64,000 nt of DNA, taken from assembly GCF_016615815.1 (NCBI RefSeq), contig NZ_CP067112.1, positions 2,914,001 to 2,978,000 of the forward strand, written 5' to 3'. The position numbers and the translations under genes are program-made. This DNA is from Luteimonas sp. MC1572. GTDB taxonomy: Bacteria > Pseudomonadota > Gammaproteobacteria > Xanthomonadales > Xanthomonadaceae. Shown here piece after piece: positions 51,134 to 61,236 of the stretch. The notes beneath the pieces were generated by a model. That model did not search any database. It saw only the letters and a list, made by a program, of their open reading frames with translations, and was not told the origin of the DNA. The first letter of the stretch is position 1, and each line of letters opens with the position of its first letter.

Positions 51134-51820
51134 GGCTGGCTCGCGTGCATGGGCCGCAGCCTGTGGGCGCCGCGCTGCCTGGTCTGCGGAGAGCTGGCCG
51201 CCGGCCGGCGCGACCTGTGCCTGCCCTGCGCCGCGGCGCTGCCATGGAACCGCCTGGCCTGCCCGCGCTGCGCGGCGCCGGGCGCGGGGGCCCTGCCCTG
51301 CGCGACCTGCATCCGCCAGCCGCCGCCGCTCGATGCCGCGCACGCCGCGTTCGTCTACGCCTTCCCGCTGGACCGGCTGCTGCCGCGCTTCAAGTTCCAC
51401 CGCGACCTGGCCGCCGGCCGCCTGCTGTCGGCGGCGATGGCCAGCGCGTTCGCGTCGCTGCCGCGGCCCGACGCGCTGCTGCCGATCCCGCTGCACCGCG
51501 CCCGCCTGCGCGAACGCGGCTACGACCAGGCGCTGGAGCTCGCGCGGCCGCTGGCGCGCGCCCTGTCGCTGCCGCTGTGCGACGGCCTGCTGCTGCGTGC
51601 GCGCGCCACCACGCCGCAGTCGCGCCTGCATGCCGATGACCGCCGGCGCAACCTGCGCGGCGCGTTCGCGACCCACCATGCCCCGGCCTGCGTGCCGCGG
51701 CACGTGGCCCTGGTCGATGACGTCATGACCACCGGCGCCACCCTGCATGCCGCCGCAACGGCGCTGCGGCGCGCCGGGGTGGCGCGGGTCGACGCATGGG
51801 TGGCGGCGCGGGTGCCCTAG
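51092..51820 (+). CDS. comF: ComF-family phosphoribosyltransferase-like protein
   Basis: Protein of 242 aa: N-terminal zinc-ribbon-like Cys pairs (CLVC...CLPC, CPRC...CATC, about residues 30-75) and a C-terminal phosphoribosyltransferase-like domain ending with the PRPP loop [14 protein letters not shown]. The family is needed for DNA uptake in competent bacteria and may serve DNA repair. The start is ambiguous: ATG 51092 places the bioB BirA operator within codons 5-14, while ATG 51149 lies just after it and still keeps the zinc motif. The stop shares a CTAG with the convergent MFS gene. Confidence 0.87.
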   Translation: MPAPVNRSRARAVDGWLACMGRSLWAPRCLVCGELAAGRRDLCLPCAAALPWNRLACPRCAAPGAGALPCATCIRQPPPLDAAHAAFVYAFPLDRLLPRFKFHRDLAAGRLLSAAMASAFASLPRPDALLPIPLHRARLRERGYDQALELARPLARALSLPLCDGLLLRARATTPQSRLHADDRRRNLRGAFATHHAPACVPRHVALVDDVMTTGATLHAAATALRRAGVARVDAWVAARVP

Positions 51821-53502
51821 GCCGAGCGGTTCGGATCGATCAGGGGTTCGCTGAGCGTCGACGACCCGGCAACCGCGACCGTGTGCAGCGCGGAGGTCTG
51901 GCGTTCGATCATCCGCCGGACGCGGGGCGCACCGGGCCCCTGGTGCAGGGCACGCAGGTGCTCGGGAATGGTCGCATCGTCGTGGGTCAGGCGGTTGTTG
52001 TGGCGGATGTACTCCAGCCAGGTCGACGTCTCGTAGCGCTCGATCCAGACCTGCGGATCGGCGAGGTCGCGCAGCACCCGCCAGTTGCGCGCGCCGTCGC
52101 GGCGGCGGATGCGTCGCCGCTCCGCCATCGCGCCGAGGAACTCCAGCACGTCCTCTTCGCGGATCACGTACTCGATGGTGATCACCACCGGCCCCGTGCG
52201 CGGCTGCACCGGCACCGCGGTGGCGGGTTCCTGCCAGCGCCGCAGCGGATCGAGGTTGAGTTCCGTGAGTTTCGCCAGTGGCAGCCAGCGGCCCAGCACC
52301 GCGCAGGCGATCATCACCGCGGCCGCCGCCAGCAGCGCCGTGCGCACGTCATCGTGCTCGGCGATGAAGCCCCACAGCCAGCTGCCGAGCGCCATGCCGC
52401 CGAACGCCGCCATCTGGTACAGCGACAGCGCGCGTGCCACGACCCAGCGCGGCGTGGACAGCTGCACCGTGACGTTGAAGGTCGACAGCACCAGCACCCA
52501 CGCGGCGCCGCCGAGCAGCAGCGCCGCCATCGTCAGCGGCAGCCGGGTGCTCAGCGCGGCGCCGGCCGCGGCGACCGCGAAGGCGACGCAGCCGTAGCGG
52601 ACCAGTCCCTCCGTGGACAGCAGCCGCCGCAGGTGCGCGCTGCCCATCGCACCGGCGACCGCGCCGACGCCGAAGGCACCGAGCAGCAGGCCATAGGTCA
52701 GCGGACCGCCCGCGATCAGGTCCCTGGCCACCAGCGGCATGAGCGCCATGATCGCGCTCGCGCCGACGCCGAACACGGCGCTGCGGACCAGGATGGTGCG
52801 GATGGCGGGTGACATCAGGACATAGCGGATGCCCGCGGAGATCGCGACGCCCAGGGTTTCCCGCGGCAGCGCCCGTGGCTCCGACGGCGGCCGCCAGCGC
52901 GCCAGCACCACGATCAGGGCGATGTAGCTGACGGCATTCACCGCGAATGCCGCCGCGGCACCGGCCGCGGCGACGATCGCGCCGCCGAGCGCCGGCCCGA
53001 CGCTGCGCGCGATGTTGAAGCCCATGCTGTTGATGGCCACCGCGCCGGGCAGTTCCGCGCGCGGCACCATGTCGCCCACCGACGCCTGCCAGGCCGGGGC
53101 ATTGAATGCAGCCCCGCAGCCGATGAGGAATGTGAACAGCAGCAGCAGCCACGGAGTGATCAGTCCCGACCAGGTGCACACGGCCAGCGCCACCGACACG
53201 AGCAGCATGAACAGCTGGGCGCCCAGCATCATCCTGCGGCGGTCGAAACTGTCCGCCATCGCGCCGGCCACCAGCGAGAACAGCATCACCGGCAGCGCGA
53301 TGGACGCCTGCACCAGCGCGACCATGTCGGCCGACTGCGCGATCGAGATCATCAGCCACGACGCGCCGACCGACTGGATCATGCCGCCGAAGTTGGAGGA
53401 CGCACTCGCGAACCAGACCTTGCGGAAGATCGGATAGCGCATGGCCGACAGCGCCGACGGGCGCTGCTCTGGAGCTGGCGGAGTCGGGGGAATCTGCGCC
53501 AT
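51817..53502 (-). CDS. MFS exporter with C-terminal ABM-like domain (EntS-type)
   Basis: Protein of 561 aa: an MFS_3/EntS-type transporter (about residues 20-420, 12 helices, with the DSFDRRRMMLGAQ loop motif) fused to a soluble C-terminal domain (about 425-530, VVITIEYVIREEDVLEFLGAM) that resembles an antibiotic-biosynthesis-monooxygenase-like ferredoxin fold. The fused form is common in this family and is generally annotated as an exporter; the substrate is unknown. It reads towards comF and follows ubiA on the minus strand. Confidence 0.85.
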   Translation of the reverse strand: MAQIPPTPPAPEQRPSALSAMRYPIFRKVWFASASSNFGGMIQSVGASWLMISIAQSADMVALVQASIALPVMLFSLVAGAMADSFDRRRMMLGAQLFMLLVSVALAVCTWSGLITPWLLLLFTFLIGCGAAFNAPAWQASVGDMVPRAELPGAVAINSMGFNIARSVGPALGGAIVAAAGAAAAFAVNAVSYIALIVVLARWRPPSEPRALPRETLGVAISAGIRYVLMSPAIRTILVRSAVFGVGASAIMALMPLVARDLIAGGPLTYGLLLGAFGVGAVAGAMGSAHLRRLLSTEGLVRYGCVAFAVAAAGAALSTRLPLTMAALLLGGAAWVLVLSTFNVTVQLSTPRWVVARALSLYQMAAFGGMALGSWLWGFIAEHDDVRTALLAAAAVMIACAVLGRWLPLAKLTELNLDPLRRWQEPATAVPVQPRTGPVVITIEYVIREEDVLEFLGAMAERRRIRRRDGARNWRVLRDLADPQVWIERYETSTWLEYIRHNNRLTHDDATIPEHLRALHQGPGAPRVRRMIERQTSALHTVAVAGSSTLSEPLIDPNRSA

Positions 53503-53517
53503 CAGGGAACTGGCCGC

Positions 53518-54429
53518 TCAGCCCGCGCCGCGCATCGCCAGGTCCACCGCGATGCCGGCGAATACCGCCATCCCCACCCAGTGGTTGTGCAGGAAGGCGC
53601 GGAAGCAAAGGTCGCGCTGGCGATGGCGGGCGATCCAGAACTCGTACGCCACCAGCAGCACGCCGACGCCCAGGCCCGCCCAATAGAAGTTGCCCAGGCC
53701 GGCCTGCCGCCCGACCAGGGCCAGCGCCGAGAACGCCAGCGCGTACAGCACGCCCTGCGCCACCAGGTCGAGTTCGCCGAACAGGATCGCGGTCGACTTC
53801 GAGCCCACCTTGATGTCGTCGTCGCGGTCGACCATCGCGTACCAGGTGTCGTACGCGGTGGACCAGAAGATGTTGGCGACGTACAGCACCCAGGCCACCG
53901 CCGGCACTTCGCCCTGCACCGCGGCGAACGCCATCGGGATGCCCCAGCCGAAGGCCATGCCCAGGTACACCTGCGGCAGGTGGGTGTGGCGCTTGAGATA
54001 CGGATAGGTGGCGGCGAGGAACAACCCGACCCCGCTGAGCAGGATGGTCAGGCGGTTCATCGTCAGCACCAGCGCGAACGCGATGAGCATCAGCACCACG
54101 AACAGCGCCAGGGCTTCGCGCCCCGACACCGCGCCCGTCGCCAGCGGCCGCTCGCGGGTGCGCTCGACATGCGGGTCCAGCCAGCGGTCGGCGTAGTCGT
54201 TGACCACGCAGCCGGCCGCGCGCGTCAGCCACACGCCGGCGCTGAACACGAACAGGGTCCACAGCGGCGGCACGCCTTCGGCGGCGATCCACAGCGCCCA
54301 CCAGGTCGGCCACAGCAGCAGCAGCCAGCCGATCGGCCGGTCGGCGCGCATCAGGCGCCAGTACAGACCCAGGCGCGCGCGCCAGTCCGGCGTGGTGGCG
54401 GGTGGCGACTCGAAACGTTCGTAGGACAT
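53518..54429 (-). CDS. ubiA: 4-hydroxybenzoate octaprenyltransferase UbiA
   Basis: Membrane prenyltransferase that adds the polyprenyl tail to 4-hydroxybenzoate in ubiquinone synthesis. 303 aa, about nine helices. Both Asp-rich motifs are intact: NDYADRWLD (first) and [12 protein letters not shown] (second). [16 protein letters not shown] near the N-terminus is typical. ATG 54429 (MSYERF) is preferred over ATG 54438, which adds three residues; neither has a strong ribosome-binding site. ubiC is not adjacent. Confidence 0.94.
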   Translation of the reverse strand: MSYERFESPPATTPDWRARLGLYWRLMRADRPIGWLLLLWPTWWALWIAAEGVPPLWTLFVFSAGVWLTRAAGCVVNDYADRWLDPHVERTRERPLATGAVSGREALALFVVLMLIAFALVLTMNRLTILLSGVGLFLAATYPYLKRHTHLPQVYLGMAFGWGIPMAFAAVQGEVPAVAWVLYVANIFWSTAYDTWYAMVDRDDDIKVGSKSTAILFGELDLVAQGVLYALAFSALALVGRQAGLGNFYWAGLGVGVLLVAYEFWIARHRQRDLCFRAFLHNHWVGMAVFAGIAVDLAMRGAG

Positions 54430-54542
54430 GGCGAGCATGGTACCGCCGGGCTGCTGCAGCCACCGCGCAGGCGTCGGCAACAGCGCATCCCGCGGCGCGG
54501 CGCTCGCTTCATCCGGCGGGATAGTGGAAAATGCCGCCCTGC

Positions 54543-54619
54543 GCGCCTGTAGCTCAGCCGGATAGAGTAGTGGCTTCCGAAGCCATTGGTCGGGGGTTCG
54601 AATCCCTCCAGGCGCACCA
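54543..54619 (+). tRNA. tRNA-Arg (anticodon CCG)
   Basis: 77 bases with a complete cloverleaf: acceptor GCGCCTG paired with CAGGCGC, D-arm AGCTCAGCCGGATAGAG, anticodon stem GTGGC/GCCAT around the loop TTCCGAA (anticodon CCG, reading CGG), T-arm GGGGGTTCGAATCCCTC, discriminator A and encoded CCA at 54617-54619. Immediately downstream is a tandem ATCGCACCG pair and then a gene remnant. Confidence 0.97.
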
Positions 54620-54639
54620 ATCGCACCGATCGCACCGAC

Positions 54640-54939
54640 TGGCGGCCCTCGCGTCGCCGTCGATCGTCTGTCCGGCGACAGCGTGCCGATCTCGGAGATC
54701 CGCTTCGCCAGGTCGGTCCGGTACCCGTTCCAGTCGCGGTGCGCGGCTACGCCACCCTGAGCAACGCCGGAGCGCAGACCAACCAACTGGGCATCACGGT
54801 GCACGTGGATGCCGCGCTCAAGCGCGGTGCAAGCCGCGAGGAGATCGCGGAGGCGCTGGCCGTGGCGGTCGCATTGAACGCCGGGGCCGCGCTGGTGTAC
54901 TCGGCGCGCGTCATGGACGCCGTCGACGCACACGGCTGA
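54640..54939 (+). pseudogene. rearranged carboxymuconolactone decarboxylase (AhpD-like) remnant
   Basis: The plus-strand frame ending at 54939 reads [17 protein letters not shown] then [18 protein letters not shown] and a normal CMD-family C-terminus. The block that should stand between them, which holds the redox CxxC, is missing. The family's N-terminal part ([17 protein letters not shown] then TLSPD) is also here but on the opposite strand, encoded right to left at about 54735-54670. So the gene carries an internal deletion and a short inversion of about 70 bp. No functional product is expected. It begins 20-50 bases after the tRNA-Arg. Confidence 0.75.
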
Positions 54940-54982
54940 GGCGGTCCGCGCGCCGGGCATGGCCGGCGCGCGGGGACGCGCG

Positions 54983-56518
54983 TCAGAAGCGGTACTGCGC
55001 CCACATGCCGTAGTACTGGCCGCTTTCGCCGCCCGCGGCCTCGAGCGCACGCCCGGCCTCGATGTGCGACAGGAACACGTTGAGGTTGAGGTTGCGGTTG
55101 ACCTGCCAGTTGGCCTGCGCCTCGTAGCTGGTCGCCACATGGCGGTCACGGGTGGGCACCGCGGCCAGCGGCCGGCCGGTGCCGCCGTAGTAGATGTCGT
55201 CGTTGGTGTTCTCGCGCCACATCGCGTTGAAGCCGAGGCTTGCGCGCACGCGGTCCGTGAACGCCCAGGTCACGGTGGGATGCACGTTGACCAGGTTCAT
55301 GAACACGAACAGGCCGGCATCGGTATGCAGCGCGGTGCGCGGGAACGGCGCCTCGAAGGTGCCGAGGTCGCCCTGGCCGCGGTCGTCGTCGCCGCTGAAG
55401 GCGTTGACGCGCACGCCCAGGCGCGGCGCGAAGCGCGCATCGGTGAAGGTGTAGCCGCCGTTGGAGATGAAGCCCCAGGCGCGGATGTCCTCGCCGGCGA
55501 AGCTGCCGGCCTGCAGCACGCCTTCGACGTCGTAGTCCCAGCGGCCGGGGCGTCCGAAGGCGCGCACGCCGACGCTGTGGCGGCGCTGCGGGCCCACCAA
55601 GCCGCCCGGGAACGCGACCCGTTCGTGGCCGACGTTGTACCAGTAGGCGTCCACGCCGCTGCCCTTGCCGGTCGGGTGGCTGAAGTACACGCCGCTGAAG
55701 CTGCGGCCGTTGTCCGGGCCGTTGTCGAAGCTGCCGCGCGCGATCGCCACCGGGCGGGTCGCGAACACGTCGAGCTTGTTGCCCGCCTTGGTGGCCAGCA
55801 TCACGCGCAGGCCGTCATAGGTGTAGCGCAGCGCGGTGCCGTCGCGGGTGCCGACCATGATCCCGTTGCCGAGCGGCATCTGGAAGCGGCCCGGGCGGAA
55901 GGTGATGCGGTGGCCGTCGCCGATGCCGAAGCTGGCATCGACGAACGCCTGCTGGATGTCGAGGCCGTCGAAGTTGTTCGGCGTCGGGAACTCGGCGTCG
56001 TGCTCCCAGCTCTCGCCGAGCTCGAGGAACGCGCGGAAGTCCGGCCCCAGGTGCAGGTCGCCGTAGATGCGCGTGCGGCGCTGGTGCGAGTCGTTCTTGT
56101 CGTTGGGCGCGATGCCGTTGGTGACGTGCTCCCAGTACTGCCCGTAGTAGCGGAACTCGCCGCCAATGGTGAGGAACTTCTGCGGGTCGCGATCGCTGAC
56201 CGGGATGTACGACAGCTTTTCCCAGGCGGCGCCGGTGCGCTTGGCCGGGTCGGCCAGGAACGCGTAGTTGTTGGCCCAGGGGATCATGTGCACGTTGGGT
56301 GCGCGGAACGGCGGAGCGGGTGCGGCCGGCGCCGGGGGCGGCGGCTCGGGCGCCACGGCCTGCGCTTCGACCTGGTCGGCTTCGACCGGCGCATCCGCGA
56401 CCGGTTCGGAGGCGATCACCGGCGCGGCGAACAGCGCCAGCAGCAGTGCTGCGGCGAGCGGATGGCGGGCGGCACGCGTCCGTGCGTGGAAGTGCTTCGT
56501 TTGCGGATCACTGGACAT
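54983..56518 (-). CDS. alginate-export-family outer-membrane channel
   Basis: Outer-membrane beta-barrel of the alginate_exp (AlgE-like) family, 511 aa: signal peptide (about residues 1-37, ending VIAS), a Pro/Ala-rich linker, then an 18-strand-type barrel ending in WAQYRF. In catabolic clusters such channels let aromatic or aliphatic substrates through the outer membrane, so export of alginate is not implied. It is the last gene of the meta-cleavage operon, 122 bases after the aldolase gene; that gap holds no gene and no clear terminator. ATG 56518 has GAGGGG upstream. Confidence 0.85.
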   Translation of the reverse strand: MSSDPQTKHFHARTRAARHPLAAALLLALFAAPVIASEPVADAPVEADQVEAQAVAPEPPPPAPAAPAPPFRAPNVHMIPWANNYAFLADPAKRTGAAWEKLSYIPVSDRDPQKFLTIGGEFRYYGQYWEHVTNGIAPNDKNDSHQRRTRIYGDLHLGPDFRAFLELGESWEHDAEFPTPNNFDGLDIQQAFVDASFGIGDGHRITFRPGRFQMPLGNGIMVGTRDGTALRYTYDGLRVMLATKAGNKLDVFATRPVAIARGSFDNGPDNGRSFSGVYFSHPTGKGSGVDAYWYNVGHERVAFPGGLVGPQRRHSVGVRAFGRPGRWDYDVEGVLQAGSFAGEDIRAWGFISNGGYTFTDARFAPRLGVRVNAFSGDDDRGQGDLGTFEAPFPRTALHTDAGLFVFMNLVNVHPTVTWAFTDRVRASLGFNAMWRENTNDDIYYGGTGRPLAAVPTRDRHVATSYEAQANWQVNRNLNLNVFLSHIEAGRALEAAGGESGQYYGMWAQYRF

Positions 56519-56640
56519 GGCGAACCCCTCGGGCCCCTGGCAGGGGTCCGTTGTTGTGGTGGGTGGAAGGGCGCACCGCGCGTGGGGGAGGCGGCGTTCG
56601 GGTGGAGCCGGGTGGTCGGTTTGCGGCGGGCCCGTGTCGG

Positions 56641-57720
56641 TCAGGCCTCCGCGGGCGCGGCGTCGCGTGCGCGCACCAGGTCGAGCGCCACGTCGACGAT
56701 CATGTCTTCCTGGCCACCGACCATGCGCCGCTTGCCCAGCTCGACCAGGATGTTGAAGGCGTCCAGGCCGTAGCGCGCGGCGGCGGTTTCGGCATGGCGC
56801 AGGAAGCTCGAGTACACGCCGGCGTAGCCGAGCGCGAGGGTCTCGCGGTCCACGCGCACCGGACGCTCCTGCAGCGGGCGCACTATGTCCTCGGCGGCAT
56901 CGATCAGCGCGCGCACGTCGCAGCCGTGGTCCAGGCCGAGGCGATCCGCCGCGGCGATGAACACCTCCAGCGGCGCATTGCCGGCGCCGGCGCCCATGCC
57001 GGTGAGGCTGGCGTCGACCCGGTCGCAGCCATGCTCCAGCGCGACCAGCGAGTTGGCCACGCCCAGCGACAGGTTGTGGTGCGCGTGCATGCCGGTCTGG
57101 GTGGCCGGATCGAGCACGTCCTTGAACGCCTTGAAGCGGTCGGCGATGTCGTACATGTTCATCGCGCCGCCGGAATCGACCACGTACACGCACTGCGCGC
57201 CGTACGACTCCATCAACTTCGCCTGCGCGGCCAGCGCCGCCGGCGCCGACATGTGGCTCATCATCAGGAAGCCGACGGTGTCCATGCCCAGCTTGCGCGC
57301 GTGCTCGATGTGCTGGCGCGAGACATCGGCCTCGGTGCAGTGGGTGGCCACGCGCACCACGCTGGCGCCGGCGCCATGCGCGGCCTCGAGGTCGTGCACG
57401 GTGCCGATGCCGGGCAGCAGCAGGGTGGCGATGCGCGCGCGCTTGACCACCGATGCCGCGCGTTCGATCCAGGCGAGGTCGGTGTGCGCGCCGAAGCCGT
57501 AGTTGAAGCTGGAGCCGCGCAGGCCGTCGCCGTGCGCCACCTCGATGCTGTCGACGCCGGCGCCGTCCAGCGCGCGTGCGATGCGCTCGACGTCATCCAG
57601 GCTGTACTGGTGGCGGATGGCATGCATGCCGTCACGCAGGGTGACGTCGGAGACATGGATGGCGCGGGCGGCATCGAACGGCCGCGGCGTGATGCCGGTG
57701 GCGGCGGTCTGGTCGCTCAT
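56641..57720 (-). CDS. mhpE: 4-hydroxy-2-oxovalerate aldolase
   Basis: Class II (divalent-metal) aldolase splitting 4-hydroxy-2-oxovalerate into pyruvate and acetaldehyde, the last carbon-carbon cleavage of meta pathways. 359 aa. [15 protein letters not shown] near the N-terminus supplies the metal-ligand Asp and the catalytic His; the [14 protein letters not shown] segment supplies the metal-ligand His pair. It forms a channelling complex with the acetaldehyde dehydrogenase encoded directly upstream, whose stop overlaps its ATG (ATGA). Confidence 0.95.
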   Translation of the reverse strand: MSDQTAATGITPRPFDAARAIHVSDVTLRDGMHAIRHQYSLDDVERIARALDGAGVDSIEVAHGDGLRGSSFNYGFGAHTDLAWIERAASVVKRARIATLLLPGIGTVHDLEAAHGAGASVVRVATHCTEADVSRQHIEHARKLGMDTVGFLMMSHMSAPAALAAQAKLMESYGAQCVYVVDSGGAMNMYDIADRFKAFKDVLDPATQTGMHAHHNLSLGVANSLVALEHGCDRVDASLTGMGAGAGNAPLEVFIAAADRLGLDHGCDVRALIDAAEDIVRPLQERPVRVDRETLALGYAGVYSSFLRHAETAAARYGLDAFNILVELGKRRMVGGQEDMIVDVALDLVRARDAAPAEA

Positions 57721-58679
57721 GCGGGTTCTCCTTCCACGACGCGTGCGGCCGCGGCGATGCGCTCGGCCGTGGCCAGCGCGGCGCTGGTCATGATGTCGAG
57801 GTTGCCGGCGTAGCTCGGCAGGTAGTGGCCGGCGCCCTCGACCTCGAGGAACACCGAGACCTTGAGCCGCGGCGCGATGTCGGCCGTGGCGTCTTCTTCC
57901 GGCATGCGGCCGTCCAAGGCGTCGAACTGCACCTCCTGCTTGAGGCGGTAGCCGGGCACGTAGCGCTGCACTTCGGCGGCCATCGACGCCACCGATGCCG
58001 CGATCGCGGCGCGGTCGGCGTCGCCTGCGACCAGGCAGTAGACGGTGTCGCGCATGATCAGCGGCGGCTCGGCCGGATTGAGCACGATGATCGCCTTGCC
58101 GCGCGCCGCACCGCCCACTTCGACGATCGCGCGCGAGGTGGTCTCGGTGAACTCGTCGATGTTGGCGCGCGTGCCGGGCCCGGCCGAGCGGCTGGAGATC
58201 GAGGCGACGATCTCGGCGTAGGCCACCGGCGCCACGCGCGCCACCGCATGCACCATCGGGATGGTCGCCTGGCCGCCGCAGGTGACCATGTTGAGGTTCG
58301 GTGCATCGAGGTGCTGGTCGAGGTTGACCGGCGGCACCACGAACGGGCCGATCGCCGCCGGCGTCAGGTCGATCACGCGCACCCCGTGCGGGCGCAGCAG
58401 CGCGTCATGGCGCGCATGCGCGCCGGCGCTGGTGGCGTCGAACACGAAGCGGATGTCGGCGAAGCGCGGATGCGCCAGCAGGCCGTCGATGCCGTCGGCC
58501 ACCACGTCCACGCCCATGCCCGCGGCGCGCTTGAGGCCGTCCGACGCCGGGTCGATGCCGACCATCACGCCCATGCGCAGGTGCCGTGCGTTGCGCAGGA
58601 TCTTGACCATCAGGTCGGTGCCGATGTTGCCCGAGCCGATGATTGCGACCGCGGCGCGGTCGTCGTGGATGTCGCCCAT
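57717..58679 (-). CDS. mhpF: acetaldehyde dehydrogenase (acylating)
   Basis: Converts the acetaldehyde channelled from the aldolase into acetyl-CoA with CoA and NAD+. 320 aa. The NAD-binding motif is [13 protein letters not shown] (about residues 12-24). The catalytic Cys is in [12 protein letters not shown]. It lies between the hydratase and aldolase genes, the standard hydratase/dehydrogenase/aldolase set of meta-cleavage operons, with a 10-base gap to the hydratase gene. Confidence 0.95.
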   Translation of the reverse strand: MGDIHDDRAAVAIIGSGNIGTDLMVKILRNARHLRMGVMVGIDPASDGLKRAAGMGVDVVADGIDGLLAHPRFADIRFVFDATSAGAHARHDALLRPHGVRVIDLTPAAIGPFVVPPVNLDQHLDAPNLNMVTCGGQATIPMVHAVARVAPVAYAEIVASISSRSAGPGTRANIDEFTETTSRAIVEVGGAARGKAIIVLNPAEPPLIMRDTVYCLVAGDADRAAIAASVASMAAEVQRYVPGYRLKQEVQFDALDGRMPEEDATADIAPRLKVSVFLEVEGAGHYLPSYAGNLDIMTSAALATAERIAAAARVVEGEPA

Positions 58680-58689
58680 TTCGGAATCC

Positions 58690-59481
58690 TCAGGAAAAAA
58701 TTGCGCGCACCGGCGCGAAGCCGTCGATGTGCGCGGTCAGCGTGTCGCCTGGCTGCACGGCCACCATCGGCCCGAGCGCGCCGGTGAGCACCACGTCGCC
58801 GGCGCGCAGCGGCGTGCCGGTGCGCACCAGGGTGTCGGCCAGCCAACGGGCGGCGTTGAGCGGGTTGCCCAGGCAGGCCGCGCCGACGCCTTCCGACACG
58901 ACATCGGCGCCGCGCCGCATGCGCATCGCCGCGCCGGCGAGATCCAGCTTGCGCAGCGGCACCGGCTGGGTGCCGAGCACGAACAGGCCGGACGAAGCGT
59001 TGTCGGCCACGGTGTCTTCGAAACGGATGTCCCAGCCGGCGATGCGGCTGGCCACCACCTCGATCGCCGCCAGCGCGTAGCCGGTGGCGCCGATGATGTC
59101 GGCCACGGTGTGGCGCTCGTGCACCAGGTCGCGCTCAAGCACCAGCGCGATCTCGGCCTCGGCCTTCGGCTGCAGCAGCGTGGCGGTGTCGATCGCTTCG
59201 CCGTCCACCACCGCCATGTCGTCGAGCAGGGTGCCGAAGTCGGGGCGGTCGACGCCGAGCTGGCGCTGCACCGCCGGCGAGGTCAGGCCGATCTTGCGAC
59301 CAACCACGCGCCGGCCGGCCGCCAGCTGGCGCGCGATGTTGACCTGCTGCACGGCGTAGGCGCCGGCAGCGACCGCCGCCGCGTCGCCTTCGAACTGGTC
59401 GCGCACCGGCGCGCACGGCGTGCGTGCCTGCTGCGCCTGCCAGAGGCGGTCGGCAATCGCCTGGACGCGGGCGTCGCTCAT
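58690..59481 (-). CDS. mhpD: 2-oxopent-4-enoate hydratase
   Basis: Adds water to 2-hydroxypenta-2,4-dienoate (or a 5-substituted homologue) to give 4-hydroxy-2-oxovalerate. 263 aa, fumarylacetoacetase-like fold. Family blocks are [19 protein letters not shown], the metal-ligand region [15 protein letters not shown] and [19 protein letters not shown] 59481 overlaps the preceding hydrolase stop (ATGA); longer upstream sequence in the frame belongs to the hydrolase gene. Confidence 0.94.
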   Translation of the reverse strand: MSDARVQAIADRLWQAQQARTPCAPVRDQFEGDAAAVAAGAYAVQQVNIARQLAAGRRVVGRKIGLTSPAVQRQLGVDRPDFGTLLDDMAVVDGEAIDTATLLQPKAEAEIALVLERDLVHERHTVADIIGATGYALAAIEVVASRIAGWDIRFEDTVADNASSGLFVLGTQPVPLRKLDLAGAAMRMRRGADVVSEGVGAACLGNPLNAARWLADTLVRTGTPLRAGDVVLTGALGPMVAVQPGDTLTAHIDGFAPVRAIFS

Positions 59482-60347
59482 CCTTCGACGCGCCCGGTCT
59501 TGAAGAAGTTGGTGGCCAGCGTGTTGAACTCGTCGATGGCTTCGTACTGCGGCCAGTGCGCGGCGTCGCCCCGCATCATGTACAGCGTGCTGCCCGGCAC
59601 CCGTGCCTGCGCGGCCTCGACCGACGGCGTGTCGTGGATCGGATTGTCGCGGGTCCACAGGAACAGCGTGCCCTCGGGCAGCTTGTCCAGCGGGATCAGG
59701 TAGTCGTCGTGGTTCTCGATGATGCGGTTGAGCAGCGGCAGCACCTTGCGGCTCTCGGGCCGCAGGTAGATGCCCAGGCGCAGGTCGACCAGCTCGGCGT
59801 CCACGAGGTGCCGGTTGTTCTCGTGCATCAGCCAGTGCATGCGCGCCTGCACCGACTCGTAGCTCGGCGTGTTGTCGATGTTGCGCTTGTTGAGGCCGAT
59901 GAAGGTCGCCAGGTCCTGGCGGCCCTTGTCGGTGACGATCGGAATGCCGCCGGCGGTGTTGAGCATCAGCCGGCCGACGCGCTCGGGGTGGTTCGCGGCG
60001 AAGTGCCCGGACACCCAGCCGCCCAGCGATTCGCCGGACAGGTGCGCCTTGTCGATGCCCATCGCATCCATCAGCTCGCCGAGCTGCTCGGCCAGCATCA
60101 TCGGCGTGTACTCGCGCTCGGGCTTGCTCGAGAGGCCGTGGCCGACGTAGTCGAAGGCGACCACGTGGAAGTCCTTCGACAGCGGCACGATGTTCTTGGC
60201 GTAGGCCTCCAGATGGCCGTTCAGGCCGTGCTGGAAGATGATCGTGTCGCCGTTGCCCTTGCCGGCTTCGGCGACGCGGATGGTGCCGAAGTTCTTCGTG
60301 GTGACGTAGCGGATTTCAGTACCGAGCAGATCGAGCCAGAGACTCAT
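59478..60347 (-). CDS. meta-cleavage-product hydrolase (alpha/beta hydrolase)
   Basis: Alpha/beta hydrolase expected to split the C-C bond of the ring-fission product, giving 2-hydroxypenta-2,4-dienoate and an acid. 289 aa. HGLNGH forms the oxyanion region, GESLGG the nucleophile elbow (Ser in place of the usual GNSMGG setting), and [10 protein letters not shown] holds the catalytic His. In a cmt-type pathway it would correspond to CmtE, releasing isobutyrate. ATG 60347 has GGAG 7 bases upstream; an in-frame TTG at 60359 is rejected. Confidence 0.88.
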   Translation of the reverse strand: MSLWLDLLGTEIRYVTTKNFGTIRVAEAGKGNGDTIIFQHGLNGHLEAYAKNIVPLSKDFHVVAFDYVGHGLSSKPEREYTPMMLAEQLGELMDAMGIDKAHLSGESLGGWVSGHFAANHPERVGRLMLNTAGGIPIVTDKGRQDLATFIGLNKRNIDNTPSYESVQARMHWLMHENNRHLVDAELVDLRLGIYLRPESRKVLPLLNRIIENHDDYLIPLDKLPEGTLFLWTRDNPIHDTPSVEAAQARVPGSTLYMMRGDAAHWPQYEAIDEFNTLATNFFKTGRVEG

Positions 60348-60428
60348 GGGGTTCTCCAATGGGGAATGACGGGCAGGCGCCGCCCGCCCGCGCGGAAGCG
60401 CAGGGGCATGGCGTTGCGGGAACGGGTG

Positions 60429-60445
60429 GGCGCCGTGCCGGCGCC
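60429..60445 (-). terminator. hairpin between TetR and hydrolase genes
   Basis: A perfect GGCGCCG/CGGCGCC stem with a 3-base loop starts 6 bases after the TetR stop. There is no U-tract; it may be an attenuator or mRNA-processing element that lowers read-through into the hydrolase gene. Confidence 0.3.
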
Positions 60446-60450
60446 GCGGC

Positions 60451-61122
60451 TCAGGCCGGGATGGCGGTCTTGCCGAGCTGTGCTTCGATCAGGCCGCGGG
60501 CGAGCTTCGCCCAGGCGCTGGTCGAATAGCGGGAGTACTGCGGCTCGTTGCGCATCAAGCGCCGGATCACGATGCCGCGGTAGATGTTCTGGGTGAGGTA
60601 GAGGACGGTCCGCGCGGTGTCCTCGGGCAGACCCGATTCGCACAGCACCCGGAACCATTCGCCCTCGATCGGCAGGCGGAACCTGCGCGAGATCAGCTGC
60701 ACCTGCTTGCGCAGCTCCGGCTCGTGGTCGCCGAGCCCCATCATGGTGATCGAGATGGCGAAGTTCGCGCCGAAGTAGAACTTCTCCGAGTCCTTGATCA
60801 GCGCCGCGAACACGTCGCTGCCCGGCTTGACCGAGGCGATCAACCGCGTGCTGGTGGCATGCGACTCTTCGTACGCGCGTCGCACCGCCGCGATCACCAG
60901 GCTCTGCTTGGTCGGGAAGTGATGGGTCTGCGCGCCTTTCGAGACCTGGGCCGCGGTCGCGACCTCGTTGACCCGGAAGCCGGCATAGCCCTTGGTGGTC
61001 AGCTCGCTCACCGCCGCCGCCAGAATGCGGTTTCGGGTTTCCTCGCGCCGTTCCGCCTGCGTCCTGCGCGGCGGCGCCTTGATCCTGGGCTTGGCGCCAT
61101 CCGGCACCGTTGTCTTGGGCAT
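60451..61122 (-). CDS. TetR-family regulator inside the meta-cleavage operon
   Basis: TetR-type repressor, 223 aa: N-terminal helix-turn-helix (about residues 20-65, RILAAAVSELTTKGYAGFRVNEVATAAQVSKGAQTHHF pattern in shortened form) and a helical ligand-binding domain. It lies between the class II aldolase-like gene and the hydrolase gene on the same strand, which suggests it controls this operon, as CymR does for p-cymene/p-cumate genes. Upstream at 61138-61151 is a short palindrome (CACG-N6-CGTG) that could be an operator. ATG 61122 chosen; an upstream extension to 61161 adds 13 residues of atypical sequence. Confidence 0.87.
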   Translation of the reverse strand: MPKTTVPDGAKPRIKAPPRRTQAERREETRNRILAAAVSELTTKGYAGFRVNEVATAAQVSKGAQTHHFPTKQSLVIAAVRRAYEESHATSTRLIASVKPGSDVFAALIKDSEKFYFGANFAISITMMGLGDHEPELRKQVQLISRRFRLPIEGEWFRVLCESGLPEDTARTVLYLTQNIYRGIVIRRLMRNEPQYSRYSTSAWAKLARGLIEAQLGKTAIPA

Positions 61123-61236
61123 TGCGTCCTGCCTGCACACGAAAGAGCGTGATCGCCGCAACCGTACCGCGCGCCGGGTCGCGGCGGCAATGACGGGGCG
61201 ACGCGGAGCGCGCGGCGTTCGCGGCCCGGGCCTGGC

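Noticed and set aside
54620..54982. Possible integrated mobile element after tRNA-Arg
   Set aside because: No integrase, no second copy of the tRNA 3' end and no attachment-site pair were found in the window; only a gene remnant is present.
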